NCBI GenBank assembly: GCA_947179325.1
Contig: CAMXAU010000017.1
Location: forward strand, 1-59,527
Direction of reading: 5' to 3'
Length of the DNA: 59,527 nucleotides
Source of the DNA: an uncultured Bacteroidales bacterium
GTDB taxonomy: Bacteria > Bacteroidota > Bacteroidia > Bacteroidales > UBA932
Shown: in pieces, positions 1-9,161 of the stretch
Numbering within the stretch: position 1 is the stretch's first letter
Layout of the letters: every line of letters begins with the position of its first letter
The notes under the pieces: model-generated
Told to the model about the DNA's origin: nothing
Databases searched by the model: none
Seen by the model: the letters and a program-made list of their open reading frames with translations, nothing else
Translations under genes and position numbers: made by a program

Positions 1-183
1 TATGCGATAGACCAGCACTACAGGCGTGGTCTTGCTGAGGGTGAGGCGAGGGGTGCACGCGAGACCGCCTCGCGCTTTCTCATGGAAGGCATTCCTGCAG
101 AGACGGTCTCTAAATGCACAGGCTTGTCCCTCGAAGAGGTCATGGCCTTGCAGGCTTCTTCAGAGAATATTCATATAGATTAA
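1..183 (+). CDS. Rpn/PD-(D/E)XK transposase-like protein, C-terminal fragment
   Basis: This reading frame is open from the first base of the window and ends at a TAA (181-183), so only the last 60 residues are visible. They contain an Arg/Glu/Ala-rich helix (RRGLAEGEARGAR), followed by a short region resembling the 'G(I/M)xxExVxxxTGLSxEEV' tail found at the end of Rpn-family (recombination-promoting nuclease / PD-(D/E)XK transposase) proteins. The tail match is seen. The family assignment is knowledge-based and rests on little sequence, because the nuclease domain lies outside the window. Confidence 0.6.
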   Translation, partial: YAIDQHYRRGLAEGEARGARETASRFLMEGIPAETVSKCTGLSLEEVMALQASSENIHID

Positions 184-197
184 TATAGTGATGAACT

Positions 198-593
198 ATG
201 GATATTGTAGAAGTAAGAGATTATCTCTTATCATTGCCGTCATGTGAGGAAAGCCAGCCATTCGGGGAGGAGTTTGCTGTATATAAGACAGGCGGAAAGA
301 TGTTTGCATGCACAGCATTTGAACGTCCGGGGATAATAGCCCTGAAATGCAATCCGGACAGAGCTGTCCTGCTGCGTGACAGGTTTCCATCAGTCACACC
401 TGCATGGCATTTCAACAAGAAGCATTGGAATGACATCAGCATTGAGATGCTTGATGACAACATTGTCCGCAGAGAGATAAACCACTCCTATCTTACTGTC
501 ATCAAGAAAAATGTCTCTCCCAAAAGTTTGAAAGAGACACTGTTGAAATTAGCGGCAGAAGCAGGGATAGAAGATGCAGAGTGCCCGGAATAA
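198..593 (+). CDS. MmcQ/YjbR family protein
   Basis: This 131-residue protein matches the usual length and pattern of the MmcQ/YjbR family. It starts MDIVEVRDYLLSLP, has the 'E(x)PFG' segment near residue 23, a 'KCNPDRAVLLRDRFP' segment in the middle, and a late 'HWNDIS' and 'SYLTVIKK'. Family members have a CyaY-like double-wing DNA-binding fold and no firmly established cellular role. It begins 14 bases after the preceding stop codon and is followed convergently by the sigma-factor operon. Nothing is missing. Confidence 0.88.
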   Translation: MDIVEVRDYLLSLPSCEESQPFGEEFAVYKTGGKMFACTAFERPGIIALKCNPDRAVLLRDRFPSVTPAWHFNKKHWNDISIEMLDDNIVRREINHSYLTVIKKNVSPKSLKETLLKLAAEAGIEDAECPE

Positions 594-609
594 CGGGCTT
601 GCTCCAAAG

Positions 610-1080
610 CTATCTGCTTCCCTGGGGCTTGCGCTGGTCGTTGCTGCCATGGTGGAGCTTGTGGATCTGTTCGCGGCGGAACTTCTCTTCCGCGAGGAAG
701 AGCTTTGCCACTTTTTCTGCCGGAAGTACTCTCCTGTAGTCAGCTCCGTCACGCTGTGCCATTCCTGACTGCTTGTCAAGGGCGGCAAGATATGCGTCAA
801 GCTTTTCGGAGATTTCCTTTTCTGGCTTGCCGGAGCGTATCGCTTCGCTCATTGACTTATATGCAGCCATTACAGATCTCTGGGCCTTGTCCTTTTCGTC
901 CCATTTCGCATTATATACGGGCCAGAAAACTTGGGCTTCTTCTGGAGTCAGTCCTATTTCTGCCGTCAGGAACGCTATCTTTTCTGTTCTCATCTTTTCT
1001 TTCCAGTCGTTCTTCTCCTGTGAAAGCATGGCTGGTGCATAGAAAAGCGTGATTGCCATAAATATAATGAAACGTTTCAT
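610..1080 (-). CDS. Small periplasmic Spy-like protein of an ECF sigma operon
   Basis: This is a 156-residue secreted protein. I chose the start at 1080 because it begins a clear signal peptide (MKRFIIFMAITLFYAPAMLSQ); the longer reading would put 17 unrelated residues before it. The mature part is helical and charged. A 'LTPEEAQVFWPVYN' segment recalls the Spy/CpxP-like proteins that Bacteroidota place beside ECF sigma factors. It is the last gene of the sigma/anti-sigma unit, 13 bases below the preceding gene. A role in envelope sensing is inference from context. Confidence 0.75.
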   Translation of the reverse strand: MKRFIIFMAITLFYAPAMLSQEKNDWKEKMRTEKIAFLTAEIGLTPEEAQVFWPVYNAKWDEKDKAQRSVMAAYKSMSEAIRSGKPEKEISEKLDAYLAALDKQSGMAQRDGADYRRVLPAEKVAKLFLAEEKFRREQIHKLHHGSNDQRKPQGSR

Positions 1081-1093
1081 AGGGCTGTTGATT

Positions 1094-1516
1094 TTATTCG
1101 TTGTTAAACAATTCAAGGTCTGTTCCGTCATAGATCAGGTATTCAATGAGATCGTCATCCGATATCTCATCGAATTCATAGTTGTATGAATAGTACAGTG
1201 CGTCAGGCTCTGTGACTGGAATCAGGTCGATATATGCCATTGAACCATACTCCTGCAGGTCGTCCTGCGGCAATATGGATCTCATGAGTGCGGTGCCGGC
1301 AGCCGCTATGACTGCAAACATTGCAGCCATGGCCAGATATGGAGACAGTTTCCTGAAAACCGGCATTTCAAGGCATACCTTGCTGCCATGCTTTTGCCGC
1401 TCTGTCTTGCGGAGGTCTACAGCGAAGTTCTCGAAATACCCGGCAGGTGTGCTGTATGGCATCTGCTTCAGTTCCTTGGCGTTCGCCAGAATGTCTTTTC
1501 CTGAATTTTCCATCAT
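1094..1516 (-). CDS. Single-pass membrane protein, probable anti-sigma factor partner
   Basis: The protein has 140 residues. The N-terminal half is cytoplasmic-like and includes 'MPYSTPAGYFENFAVDLRK', a pattern common in small Bacteroidota proteins downstream of ECF sigma factors. One membrane segment follows (about residues 58-80, LAMAAMFAVIAAAGTALM), then an acidic outer tail ending in DDDLIEYLIYDGTDLELFNNE-like sequence. It lies 47 bases downstream of the sigma gene. An anti-sigma role is inferred from topology and position; no classical zinc-binding anti-sigma motif is visible. Confidence 0.7.
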   Translation of the reverse strand: MMENSGKDILANAKELKQMPYSTPAGYFENFAVDLRKTERQKHGSKVCLEMPVFRKLSPYLAMAAMFAVIAAAGTALMRSILPQDDLQEYGSMAYIDLIPVTEPDALYYSYNYEFDEISDDDLIEYLIYDGTDLELFNNE

Positions 1517-1563
1517 AGTTCCTTAAAGGCAAATCATTAATTAGACACAGGAAAATTAAAAAG

Positions 1564-2112
1564 TTAAAACTTTTTTTCAAGTTCTGCCTTGATTTTTATA
1601 TAGGCATGATGATATGAGGCTTTCAAAGACCCGGGAGAAGTATCCAGGATTTCTGAAATCTCATTGTAGCTGAGTTCATCGAAATACCTCAGGTTGAATA
1701 CAAGCTTTTGTTTCTGAGGCAGTTTCTGGATGGCTTTGTGAAGTTCTCGCTGAAGTTCGTTGCCGTTGAAATACACATCCTCATCAATCTGCCTGTACAA
1801 TACATTGTCAAGAGGCTCCATTGTCAGCAGTCCCCTGATCTTCTTCTTTCTTATGAAATTCAATGCTTCGTTGGTGGCAATCCTGTATATCCAGGTGAAA
1901 AGGCGTGAGTCCTCCCGGAAACCGTCCATGGCATTCCAGATCTTGATGAATGTATCCTGCAGCAGGTCATCTGTGTCTTCATGCGAACAGACAAATCTGC
2001 GGATGTGCCAATACATCCGCTCCTTATATGACTGTACCAGCGCAGAGAAAGCTTTTTCCTGCTCCCCTGCGCGGTACAAGGCCATTATTTCCTTGTCTGT
2101 AAGATTGTTCAC
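1564..2112 (-). CDS. ECF-type RNA polymerase sigma factor
   Basis: This 182-residue protein has the sigma-70 region 2 signature (SHEDTDDLLQDTFIKIWNAM, about residues 43-62) and region 4 (LPQKQKLVFNLRYFDELSYNEI, then a helix-turn-helix with TSPGSLKASYHHA), as expected for ECF sigma factors. The start shown is GTG at 2112; an in-frame ATG at 2085 is possible but would cut the first helix. The gene lies 19 bases after the transketolase C-subunit on the same strand, so it may be read partly from that promoter. The regulon is unknown. Confidence 0.93.
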   Translation of the reverse strand: MNNLTDKEIMALYRAGEQEKAFSALVQSYKERMYWHIRRFVCSHEDTDDLLQDTFIKIWNAMDGFREDSRLFTWIYRIATNEALNFIRKKKIRGLLTMEPLDNVLYRQIDEDVYFNGNELQRELHKAIQKLPQKQKLVFNLRYFDELSYNEISEILDTSPGSLKASYHHAYIKIKAELEKKF

Positions 2113-2131
2113 CGGAAGATCTTTGAAAACT

Positions 2132-3085
2132 CTATTTCCTGCTTATGGCTTTCTTGGCTGCTTCTGCGATATGTGCTGCGTCAAGCCCATATGCCTTCAT
2201 CAGTTCTGCAGGTGTCCCGCTCTGTCCGAACCTGTCACCTCCGTTGATGTACTCAACCGGTGTCGGGCAGCTCAGGGCAAGTACACCGGCGATAAGCTCA
2301 CCGAGGCCTCCGTACATATTGTGCTCTTCAGCACAGACAACGGCTCCTGTCTTGCGGGCAGATGCGACAACGGCTTCCTCGTCAAGGGGCTTGATGGTGG
2401 CAATGTCAATTATTTCAGCAGATATCCCTTCTTCCTCAAGCATCTGGCAGGCCTGCAGTGCCTCCCATACGAGATGTCCGGTCGCAAAGATTGTTACGTC
2501 ATTGCCCTCATTCATCATGATTGCCTTCCCGATTTCAAACTTCTGGTCAGGCGAAGTGAAGTTAGGGACCCCAGGGCGTCCGAACCTCAGGTATACAGGG
2601 CCTTCATATCCTGCTATCGCCATGGTCGCAGCCTTTGTCTGGTTGTAGTCGCAAGGATTTATGACAACCATTCCCGGAAGGGCCCTCATAAGGGCGATGT
2701 CCTCCATTGTCTGGTGAGTCGCACCGTCTTCTCCGAGCGTGATACCGGCGTGTGACGCGCATATCTTGACATTGGCATTGCCGTATGCTACCTCCTGACG
2801 GATCTGGTCATATACGCGGCCAGTCACAAATTCAGCGAATGAACCTATGAAAGGTATCTTGCCGCTGATTGCGAGTCCTGCTGCCGCCCCTACCATATTG
2901 GCTTCGGCGATGCCGCATTGTACAAACCTTTCCGGGAAAGCCTCTACGAAGGCCTCCATCTTCAGCGAGCCGATGAGGTCCGCTGTCATTGCAACCACAT
3001 TCCCGTTCTCTTTCCCGGCTTCGAAGAGTCCTGCTCCAAATCCGCTTCGGGTATCCTTGTTTCCGGAATTTGTATATTGTTTCAT
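2132..3085 (-). CDS. Transketolase, C-terminal subunit
   Basis: This 317-residue protein carries the pyrimidine-binding and C-terminal transketolase domains. Visible elements are 'RFVQCGIAEANMVGAAAG' (about residues 53-70), 'HAGITLGEDGATHQTMEDIALMR', and a late 'GAVVCAEEHNMYGGLG'. Together with the separate N-terminal subunit just upstream (18-base gap) it forms the thiamine-diphosphate enzyme of the pentose phosphate pathway, which moves two-carbon units between sugar phosphates. Split transketolases are common in anaerobes. It is cytoplasmic. Confidence 0.93.
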   Translation of the reverse strand: MKQYTNSGNKDTRSGFGAGLFEAGKENGNVVAMTADLIGSLKMEAFVEAFPERFVQCGIAEANMVGAAAGLAISGKIPFIGSFAEFVTGRVYDQIRQEVAYGNANVKICASHAGITLGEDGATHQTMEDIALMRALPGMVVINPCDYNQTKAATMAIAGYEGPVYLRFGRPGVPNFTSPDQKFEIGKAIMMNEGNDVTIFATGHLVWEALQACQMLEEEGISAEIIDIATIKPLDEEAVVASARKTGAVVCAEEHNMYGGLGELIAGVLALSCPTPVEYINGGDRFGQSGTPAELMKAYGLDAAHIAEAAKKAISRK

Positions 3086-3103
3086 GATGTCCAGATTTTG
3101 CTG

Positions 3104-3949
3104 TTAATAATCTCCGAGTGTTTCTTCAAGCTGTGCAAGCGCTTCATCGCACTGCTCCTGTGATGGGGCTTTCCCGTGCCATTTGTGTGTCCCTGCCATG
3201 AAGTCGACACCATGTCCCATGTCGCTTTTCATGAGGATTACAACAGGCTTGCCGTTGCCTTTTTCGCCCTTTGCATTTGCAAATGCATCGAGAATCTGCT
3301 GGAAATCGTGTCCGTCACAGGAGATAACTGTCCAGCCGAACGCCTTCCATTTTGCCTCAAGGTCACCGACTCCTCCTACTTCGTCCACCTTTCCGTCAAT
3401 CTGCTGGCCGTTCCAGTCAACCATGGCAATGAGGTTGTCAAGTCCCTGGTGTGCCGCGAACATGGCCGCTTCCCAGATCTGCCCCTCTTCGCATTCGCCG
3501 TCTCCCATCATAACGTAGACTGTATTCTCTTCCTTGTCCATTTTCTTGCTGATTGCAAATCCGCATGCGGCGGAAAGTCCCTGGCCGAGCGAACCGGATG
3601 TCTGGAATATGCCCGGAAGCCCATGCTCCACGGATGGATGTCCCTGGAGACGTGAACCGAATCTTCGGAATGTACCAAGCTCCTTGACAGGGAAATAGCC
3701 ACAACGTGCCAGCAGAGAGTAGTAGACCGGGGTCAGATGGCCGGCGGAAAGGATAAACACATCCGAGCCTTTGCCGTCTCTTGTCCATGTGGCGGGATCA
3801 TGCTTCATTACATCAAAATAAAGGGCAGTGAGGAAATCTGCACTGCTCATTGAACCGCCCGGATGGCCGGACTTGGCCTCTGTGACCATTCTGACAATGT
3901 CTCTCCTTACCTGGGAGGCAACCTGTCTGAGTTCTTCAATTCTTGTCAT
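3104..3949 (-). CDS. Transketolase, N-terminal subunit
   Basis: This 281-residue subunit contains the thiamine-diphosphate-binding domain. 'AKSGHPGGSMSSADFL' lies near residue 25, and 'MMGDGECEEGQIWEAAM' (the GDG...E metal and cofactor motif) near residue 148. It pairs with the C-terminal subunit immediately downstream. A TACATTTG -7 element 41 bases upstream on the minus strand suggests that the transcript begins here and may continue into the C subunit and the sigma-factor genes. Confidence 0.94.
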   Translation of the reverse strand: MTRIEELRQVASQVRRDIVRMVTEAKSGHPGGSMSSADFLTALYFDVMKHDPATWTRDGKGSDVFILSAGHLTPVYYSLLARCGYFPVKELGTFRRFGSRLQGHPSVEHGLPGIFQTSGSLGQGLSAACGFAISKKMDKEENTVYVMMGDGECEEGQIWEAAMFAAHQGLDNLIAMVDWNGQQIDGKVDEVGGVGDLEAKWKAFGWTVISCDGHDFQQILDAFANAKGEKGNGKPVVILMKSDMGHGVDFMAGTHKWHGKAPSQEQCDEALAQLEETLGDY

Positions 3950-3989
3950 AATCAGATAAGATATATGTTTATGAATTAGTACATCTTGA

Positions 3990-3997
3990 CAAATGTA
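3990..3997 (-). promoter_or_regulatory. -7 promoter element for the transketolase operon
   Basis: On the minus strand these bases read TACATTTG, a perfect match to the Bacteroides -7 consensus TAnnTTTG, 41 bases before the transketolase start. No good -33 TTTG was found at the usual distance. It is back-to-back with the lepA promoter. Confidence 0.55.
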
Positions 3998-4020
3998 CGC
4001 AAAATTTTCATTATTTGGAT

Positions 4021-4028
4021 TATCTTTG
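4021..4028 (+). promoter_or_regulatory. -7 promoter element for lepA
   Basis: The bases TATCTTTG match the Bacteroides -7 consensus TAnnTTTG and lie 21 bases before the chosen lepA ATG, which leaves a short leader. The region between the divergent transketolase and lepA genes is otherwise empty. Confidence 0.55.
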
Positions 4029-4048
4029 CACTGATTACGGAAATTCTA

Positions 4049-5836
4049 ATGAAGAACACAAGGAACTTTTGCATTATAGCGCACATCGACCACGGTAAGA
4101 GTACGTTGGCCGACAGGATGCTCGAAATTACGAATACTTTGAGCAGCAGGGATATGGAGGCACAGGTGCTGGATTCCATGGACCTGGAGAAGGAAAAAGG
4201 CATTACAATCAAGAGCCATGCGATACAGATGGAGTATGCCTACAAGGGAGAGAAATATATCCTGAACCTGATTGACACTCCGGGCCATGTGGACTTCTCA
4301 TACGAGGTGTCAAGGGCAATTGCATCATGCGAGGGCGCGCTTCTCGTCGTGGATGCGACGCAAGGGATACAGGCACAGACAATCTCCAACCTGTACCTTG
4401 CGATAGAGCATGACCTGGAGATAATACCGGTGCTGAACAAGATTGACATGGATGCCGCAATGGTTGATGTCGTGACGGACCAGGTCGTTGACCTTCTCGG
4501 ATGCAGTCCGGAGGATGTACTTTGCGCTTCAGGAAAGACAGGCGAGGGCGTCCCGGCAATACTGGATGCAATCGTGGAGAGGGTGCCGGCCCCTAAAGGC
4601 GACCCCCAGGCTCCGCTCCAGGCTTTGATCTTTGACTCTGTATTCAATTCATTCAGGGGGATCATCGCATATTTCAAGGTGAAGAACGGCTCGATAAAGA
4701 AAGGGGACAAGGTGAAATTCTTCAATACCGGGAAGGAGTATGTCGCGGATGAGGTCGGAGTGCTGAAGATGAAGATGTGCCCGAAGAACGAGATTCCATG
4801 CGGCAGTGTGGGATATATAATATCGGGGATAAAGACGGCGGCTGAGGTCAAGGTCGGTGACACGATCACCCATGTTGAGAGTCCGTGCGAAGAATCCATC
4901 GCCGGATTCGAGGAGGTCAAGCCGATGCTTTTTGCCGGAATGTATCCTGTGGAGACAGACCAGTATGAGGAGCTGAGGTCCTCGCTCGAGAAGTTCCAGC
5001 TGAACGACGCTTCGCTTGTCTTTGAGCCTGAGGCATCCCTTGCGCTGGGCTTCGGTTTCCGCTGCGGTTTCCTTGGACTTCTCCATCTTGAGATTGTACA
5101 GGAGAGACTTTACAGGGAATTCGGCATGGATGTGATTACCACTGTGCCTAACGTTTCATATAAGGTATATACTACGCAGGGGGATGTCATAGATGTGCAT
5201 AATCCGTCAGGTCTTCCGGCACCGACGCTTATTGACAAGATCGAGGAGCCTTACATCAAGGCCCAGGTCATCTCGAAGTCTGAATTCTATGGCCCGATAA
5301 TGAAGCTCTGCCTTGACAAGAGGGGGACGCTGATAAACCAGCATTACCTTACTGCGGACCGTCTTGAGCTGACATATGAGATGCCTCTGTCTGAGATTGT
5401 ATTTGATTTCTATGACAAGCTCAAGTCGATTTCAAAGGGATATGCCTCATTCGACTACCATGTGATCGGCTTCAGGGATGCAAAGCTTGTCAAGCTTGAC
5501 ATCCTTCTGAACGGAGAGCCTGCAGATGCGCTTTCTTCACTTATACATATCGACCATGCATATGATTTCGGGCGCAAGATATGCGAGAAGCTCAAGGAAC
5601 TTATCCCGAGACAGCAGTTCGACATCGCCATCCAGGCGGCTATTGGTGCGAAGATCATTGCGCGTGAGACCGTTAAGGCAGTACGCAAGGATGTGACTGC
5701 AAAATGTTATGGCGGTGACATCTCAAGAAAGAGGAAACTCCTTGAAAAGCAGAAGCAGGGAAAGAAGAGGATGCGCCAGATAGGAACTGTGGATGTCCCT
5801 CAGAGTGCATTCATGGCTGTCCTTAAACTTGATTAG
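4049..5836 (+). CDS. lepA: Elongation factor 4 (LepA) GTPase
   Basis: This 595-residue translational GTPase has the normal family length. The start at 4049 gives the canonical beginning [19 protein letters not shown]; the longer frame adds 21 residues that overlap the promoter. The G1 loop is AHIDHGKST (11-19), DTPGH is at 76-80 and NKID at 130-133. The LepA-specific C-terminus, rich in Arg/Lys ([18 protein letters not shown]), is intact. EF4 acts on ribosomes in the cytoplasm and helps translation under stress. A glycosyltransferase gene starts one base after the stop, so the two are probably co-transcribed. Confidence 0.98.
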   Translation: MKNTRNFCIIAHIDHGKSTLADRMLEITNTLSSRDMEAQVLDSMDLEKEKGITIKSHAIQMEYAYKGEKYILNLIDTPGHVDFSYEVSRAIASCEGALLVVDATQGIQAQTISNLYLAIEHDLEIIPVLNKIDMDAAMVDVVTDQVVDLLGCSPEDVLCASGKTGEGVPAILDAIVERVPAPKGDPQAPLQALIFDSVFNSFRGIIAYFKVKNGSIKKGDKVKFFNTGKEYVADEVGVLKMKMCPKNEIPCGSVGYIISGIKTAAEVKVGDTITHVESPCEESIAGFEEVKPMLFAGMYPVETDQYEELRSSLEKFQLNDASLVFEPEASLALGFGFRCGFLGLLHLEIVQERLYREFGMDVITTVPNVSYKVYTTQGDVIDVHNPSGLPAPTLIDKIEEPYIKAQVISKSEFYGPIMKLCLDKRGTLINQHYLTADRLELTYEMPLSEIVFDFYDKLKSISKGYASFDYHVIGFRDAKLVKLDILLNGEPADALSSLIHIDHAYDFGRKICEKLKELIPRQQFDIAIQAAIGAKIIARETVKAVRKDVTAKCYGGDISRKRKLLEKQKQGKKRMRQIGTVDVPQSAFMAVLKLD

Positions 5837-5837
5837 G

Positions 5838-6668
5838 ATGCAGACTGTAGCCTTATTGTTTACTGTATTCAACCGTAAGGAAATGACACTTGACTGTCTC
5901 AGGCTCTGCTATGCGGAGATAGAGGCAGTCAAGGCTGAAGCGAGATATTCTTTTTCCATATACCTGACCGACGATGGAAGCACAGATGGCCTTTCAGAGG
6001 CCGTCCAGGGCCAGTTTCCTGATGTGCATATAATAAATGGAGACGGGACGCTGTTCTGGAACAGGGGCATGATTGCAGCCTGGAAGGCGGCAGCGGAGAA
6101 GGATTTCGATTTCTATCTGTGGATGAATAACGATACGATGCCTGTCAATGGCTCTTTCGCAGCTCTCCTTGAAAACTCGTTCTATCTTGGACATAGGGCG
6201 ATAGTCGTCGGCACTGCTGTTGACTCTGAGGGGAATCTGAGCTATGGAGGTCGTACCGGAAAGGGACGCCTTGTCAAGCCGGATCCGGAGATACCTGTCC
6301 CATGCGACATATTCAACGGGAATATGGTCCTTGTGCCGAAGAGCGTGTATGAAGTCCTCGGGACCATGGAGCCGAAGTATACCCATGGCTTTGGCGATTT
6401 TGACTATGGGGTACGTGCAATGAAGGATGACATTACAGTTGTTGTCGCTCCGGGGATTCTTGCGACATGCGACCGTAATCCGGGGATTCCTGCATGGAGG
6501 GATGCTTCATTGCCTCTCGGAAAGAGGTATCATGCCCTCATGTCTCCCAAAGGCCGCCCATTCGGGGAGCAGTTCCTGTATGATGTCAGGAAATCCGGGA
6601 TATTGTTTGCCCTCTTCCATTTCCTTTCCATCAATATAAAGGTGATATTCCCCAAGAGGACCAGGTGA
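5838..6668 (+). CDS. Family 2 glycosyltransferase
   Basis: This is a 276-residue GT-A fold glycosyltransferase. 'VALLFTVFNRKEMTLDCL' opens the nucleotide-binding domain, 'LTDDGSTDG' lies near residue 47, and 'WMNNDTMPV' near residue 97 is the metal-binding DxD-like segment. 'TLFWNRGMIAAW' resembles rhamnosyl/galactosyl-type GT2 enzymes used in cell-surface polysaccharides. The ATG at 5838 is one base after the lepA stop, and the longer frame would run inside lepA. No other polysaccharide gene is adjacent, so its acceptor cannot be inferred. Confidence 0.88.
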   Translation: MQTVALLFTVFNRKEMTLDCLRLCYAEIEAVKAEARYSFSIYLTDDGSTDGLSEAVQGQFPDVHIINGDGTLFWNRGMIAAWKAAAEKDFDFYLWMNNDTMPVNGSFAALLENSFYLGHRAIVVGTAVDSEGNLSYGGRTGKGRLVKPDPEIPVPCDIFNGNMVLVPKSVYEVLGTMEPKYTHGFGDFDYGVRAMKDDITVVVAPGILATCDRNPGIPAWRDASLPLGKRYHALMSPKGRPFGEQFLYDVRKSGILFALFHFLSINIKVIFPKRTR

Positions 6669-6715
6669 GCACTTGGATGTGTAGCCGAAGAAGGATTCCG
6701 GGAGGGCAAAAATAA

Positions 6716-6762
6716 AGAGGTCACCTTCACAGGCAACCTCTCTAAAACTTCTTTTCAGAAGT
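6716..6762 (+). terminator. Two consecutive hairpins after the glycosyltransferase gene
   Basis: Two hairpins stand side by side. The first pairs AGAGGT (6716-6721) with ACCTCT (6736-6741) and has an inner CCT/AGG. The second pairs ACTTCT (6747-6752) with AGAAGT (6757-6762) across a TTTC loop. A T-rich stretch follows. They could end the lepA-glycosyltransferase transcript. The rest of the 263-base gap up to menA holds only a weak TTAAGA/TCTTAA pair. Confidence 0.4.
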
Positions 6763-6931
6763 AATTTCTTATGCTTTTATGCATGGCGATTAATTGCACA
6801 CATCATCCATGCTTGAGCATTAAGAGACGAATAAGATTCTTAACCGATGCAAAGATCGTAATGAAAACTTCTTTTGCAGTTGTAGATTTTGTTGTTTTAT
6901 GTGTTGTTTCACCAGTTGTAGACCCTGTGGC

Positions 6932-7837
6932 ATGGAAAAGATCAAATTTTATATAGTGGCGATGCGTCTCAGGACACTGCCGCTTTCACTCGCAGGAGTG
7001 CTGCTCGGACTGATGCTTGCCGCTGCCGATTACCATGTCCATTGGACTGTTTTTGTGTTCACTCTCCTGACAACGGTTTTTCTCCAGATTCTCAGCAATG
7101 TCTCGAATGAACTTGGGGATGCCATGCACGGAACTGACGGGGCGGACCGGCAGGGACCTGCCTATACTCTCTCGAAAGGCTATCTGTCTGTCGGGGATTT
7201 CAAGGTTATGGTTGCCGTGTATGTCGTCCTGTGCATCCTGTCCGGACTTGCAATGATCTATTTCTCTTTCGGGACACTTCTTGACCTGGAGCCTGTTCTG
7301 CTGATGCTTCTTGGAGCGGCAGCCATCTCAGGTGCGATGAGATATACGCTGGGAAGGAATCCGTATGGATACAGGGGGCTTGGAGATATCTATGTCTTCC
7401 TTTTCTTTGGACTGGTTGCCGTGATGGGGGCGTATTTTGTCGGTTCGCATACAATGCACTGGAGAATGCTCCTGCCCGCAATCAGCATGGGGGCGTTCAG
7501 TATAGGTGTGTTGAATGTCAATAATATAAGGGACATGAAGACAGATGCCGCCACAAGGGTTACGGTACCGCTGAAACTGGGGGAGAGGAACGCCAAAATC
7601 TACCACACGTGCCTTATCGTGCTTGGATGGGCTGTTATGGTCATATATGTGTCATTGAGGATATTCGACCCCTGGCATTATCTCTTTGTCCTGACTCTGC
7701 CTCTTTTTGTCGCCCATGTGAGTGGCGTATGGAAGCGTACCGGAAAAGACCTGGACCCTATGCTGCCGATGCTTGTGATGTCATCGTTTGCATTCGCGCT
7801 TCTTGCCGGCCTTGGTTTCCTTGTCTATCTTTTCTGA
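6932..7837 (+). CDS. menA: 1,4-dihydroxy-2-naphthoate polyprenyltransferase (MenA)
   Basis: This is a 301-residue UbiA-superfamily prenyltransferase with about eight or nine membrane segments. It contains 'NVSNELGDAMHGTDGADR' (the first Asp-rich prenyl-diphosphate site, near residue 60) and 'NNIRDMKTDA' (the second, near residue 192). It attaches the polyprenyl tail to dihydroxynaphthoate in the inner membrane during menaquinone synthesis. The ATG at 6932 was preferred over an 11-residue Cys-rich extension. It faces ubiE, the next pathway step, so the two are neighbours but not one operon. Confidence 0.93.
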   Translation: MEKIKFYIVAMRLRTLPLSLAGVLLGLMLAAADYHVHWTVFVFTLLTTVFLQILSNVSNELGDAMHGTDGADRQGPAYTLSKGYLSVGDFKVMVAVYVVLCILSGLAMIYFSFGTLLDLEPVLLMLLGAAAISGAMRYTLGRNPYGYRGLGDIYVFLFFGLVAVMGAYFVGSHTMHWRMLLPAISMGAFSIGVLNVNNIRDMKTDAATRVTVPLKLGERNAKIYHTCLIVLGWAVMVIYVSLRIFDPWHYLFVLTLPLFVAHVSGVWKRTGKDLDPMLPMLVMSSFAFALLAGLGFLVYLF

Positions 7838-7841
7838 AACA

Positions 7842-8546
7842 TTATTGTTTCTCTGCCGTATACATACGGCAAATGCCAAAAGTAAACGAATTGTGCCTTA
7901 TGTTGCTGAAGCCGGCTTCGGACATCATCTCCATGAACCTTGCCGGCTTCGGGAAATTCTGTACTGACGCCGGAAGATATTCGTATGCTCCACGGTTTCC
8001 GGATACCTTGCCGCCTATCATTGGAAGCACATTCAGGAAATATAGTCTGTAGAGCCATTTGATGATTCTGTTCTGCGGTTCTGACAGTTCAAGGATTGTC
8101 ACTGTCCCCCCTTTTCTGAGGACGCGCCGCATTTCAGACAGACCGATGCCGATGTGCTCGAAGTTGCGGACACCGAAAGCCACTGACACACGGTCAAAGG
8201 TACCTTCTGCATATGGAATCTTTTCACTGTCTCCCGTTTCCAGCCCGATAATGCCAGACAGTCCGCATTTGGCTACCTTTTCCCTTCCGATGGCCAGCAT
8301 CCCTTCCGAGATGTCAAGCCCCGTCACTCTGCTCCCTTTTGCTGCCTTTTTCGCTATTGCAATTGCGAAGTCTCCAGTCCCGGATGCAATGTCAAGGATG
8401 TTCAGCGGCTCATACCTGCTTACGATCCGCCTTACGGCACGCCGCCTCCAGGTCTTGTCTATGTCAAGCGAGAGTACATGGTTAAGCCGGTCATATTCCG
8501 GTGCGATATTGTCAAACAGGTTTCTTATACCTTCTTTATTTGGCAT
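7842..8546 (-). CDS. ubiE: Demethylmenaquinone methyltransferase (UbiE/MenG)
   Basis: This 234-residue class I methyltransferase has 'NLFDNIAPEYDRLNHVLSLDIDKTWRR'-type family sequence at the N-terminus (signature pieces FDNIAPEYD and LNHVLS). The SAM-binding 'ILDIASGTGDFAI' is near residue 50 and 'VAFGVRNFEH' follows. It performs the last methylation of menaquinone synthesis. It ends four bases from the menA stop in tail-to-tail arrangement and is followed on its other side by yidD on the same strand. Confidence 0.94.
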   Translation of the reverse strand: MPNKEGIRNLFDNIAPEYDRLNHVLSLDIDKTWRRRAVRRIVSRYEPLNILDIASGTGDFAIAIAKKAAKGSRVTGLDISEGMLAIGREKVAKCGLSGIIGLETGDSEKIPYAEGTFDRVSVAFGVRNFEHIGIGLSEMRRVLRKGGTVTILELSEPQNRIIKWLYRLYFLNVLPMIGGKVSGNRGAYEYLPASVQNFPKPARFMEMMSEAGFSNIRHNSFTFGICRMYTAEKQ

Positions 8547-8557
8547 GTTGTAGTCTT

Positions 8558-8806
8558 TTATGGGACAGGGTCATATCCGCTTCCGCCCCAGGGGTGGCAG
8601 CGGAGGATTCTCCTTGTTGTAAGATATAGTCCTTTGAAAGGTCCGTGCTTGCGGAAAGCCTCCAGGGCATATTGCGAGCATGTCGGTGTAAATCTGCAGC
8701 AGGCGGGCTTCAGCGGTGATATACAAGCCCTGTAGAACCGGATCAGGACTATGAACGGGAATATTGCTGCATTATGGATGGACCTTTTCAGCCTTTCTGT
8801 GTCCAT
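8558..8806 (-). CDS. yidD: Membrane protein insertion efficiency factor (YidD)
   Basis: This 82-residue protein has the full YidD signature: '[31 protein letters not shown]' spread over residues 21-51 (key pieces ISPL, CRF.PTCS.YA) and a late '[18 protein letters not shown]'. It is thought to assist YidC-dependent insertion at the inner membrane. Its 5' end overlaps the rnpA 3' end by 35 bases, the conserved rnpA-yidD pairing of bacteria. Confidence 0.96.
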   Translation of the reverse strand: MDTERLKRSIHNAAIFPFIVLIRFYRACISPLKPACCRFTPTCSQYALEAFRKHGPFKGLYLTTRRILRCHPWGGSGYDPVP

Positions 8807-9161
8807 AGCCGTTGATTTTGTCTATAACCTTTCCTACAGCCGTGAATATCTCCTGGTATGTAAGGGCTTCTTTGGTGCTGTATATGAACAGGATGTCCGT
8901 TCCTGGACCTTCAAGGTCCCGTTTCTGCCTGCGGTAGCTCTCGCGGATGCGGCGTTTAAGAAGATTCCTCTTTACTGCCCTCTTGAAATTCTTCTTGGGG
9001 ACAGACACCATCATCCTGTTGATTCCGTTCCCGGTTTCCAGGAAGCAATAGCGTATCCCGCCCGGCACATCTCCGAAACGGCCCCTGGCAAGAAGTCCTG
9101 AAATGTCATTCTTGCCGTGCAGCCTTTCTTCTTTCGGTAGAGTCTCTTGACGGGAGTCCAT
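8772..9161 (-). CDS. rnpA: Ribonuclease P protein component
   Basis: This 129-residue basic protein begins '[14 protein letters not shown]' and contains '[16 protein letters not shown]', the RNR-type RNA-binding signature of RnpA (about residues 64-79). It is the protein cofactor of the tRNA-maturing RNase P ribozyme. The start codon lies directly against the stop of the upstream hemD-like gene (9162), with no gap, so translational coupling is likely. rpmH is not adjacent, unlike in many bacteria. Confidence 0.95.
   Translation of the reverse strand: MDSRQETLPKEERLHGKNDISGLLARGRFGDVPGGIRYCFLETGNGINRMMVSVPKKNFKRAVKRNLLKRRIRESYRRQKRDLEGPGTDILFIYSTKEALTYQEIFTAVGKVIDKINGYGHRKAEKVHP

Noticed and set aside
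1760..2755. Long open frame of 331 codons on the plus strand
   Set aside because: It lies opposite the sigma-factor and transketolase genes, its protein is Ser/Cys-rich without any family pattern, and both opposite genes are certain.
4240..4920. 226-codon minus-strand frame inside lepA
   Set aside because: It is a shadow of the lepA coding sequence, with no start context and no recognisable domain.
7836..7851. GAAACA-TTAT-TGTTTC hairpin between menA and ubiE
   Set aside because: The stem is AT-rich and overlaps both stop codons; it may be a weak bidirectional terminator, but the evidence is too thin to list.
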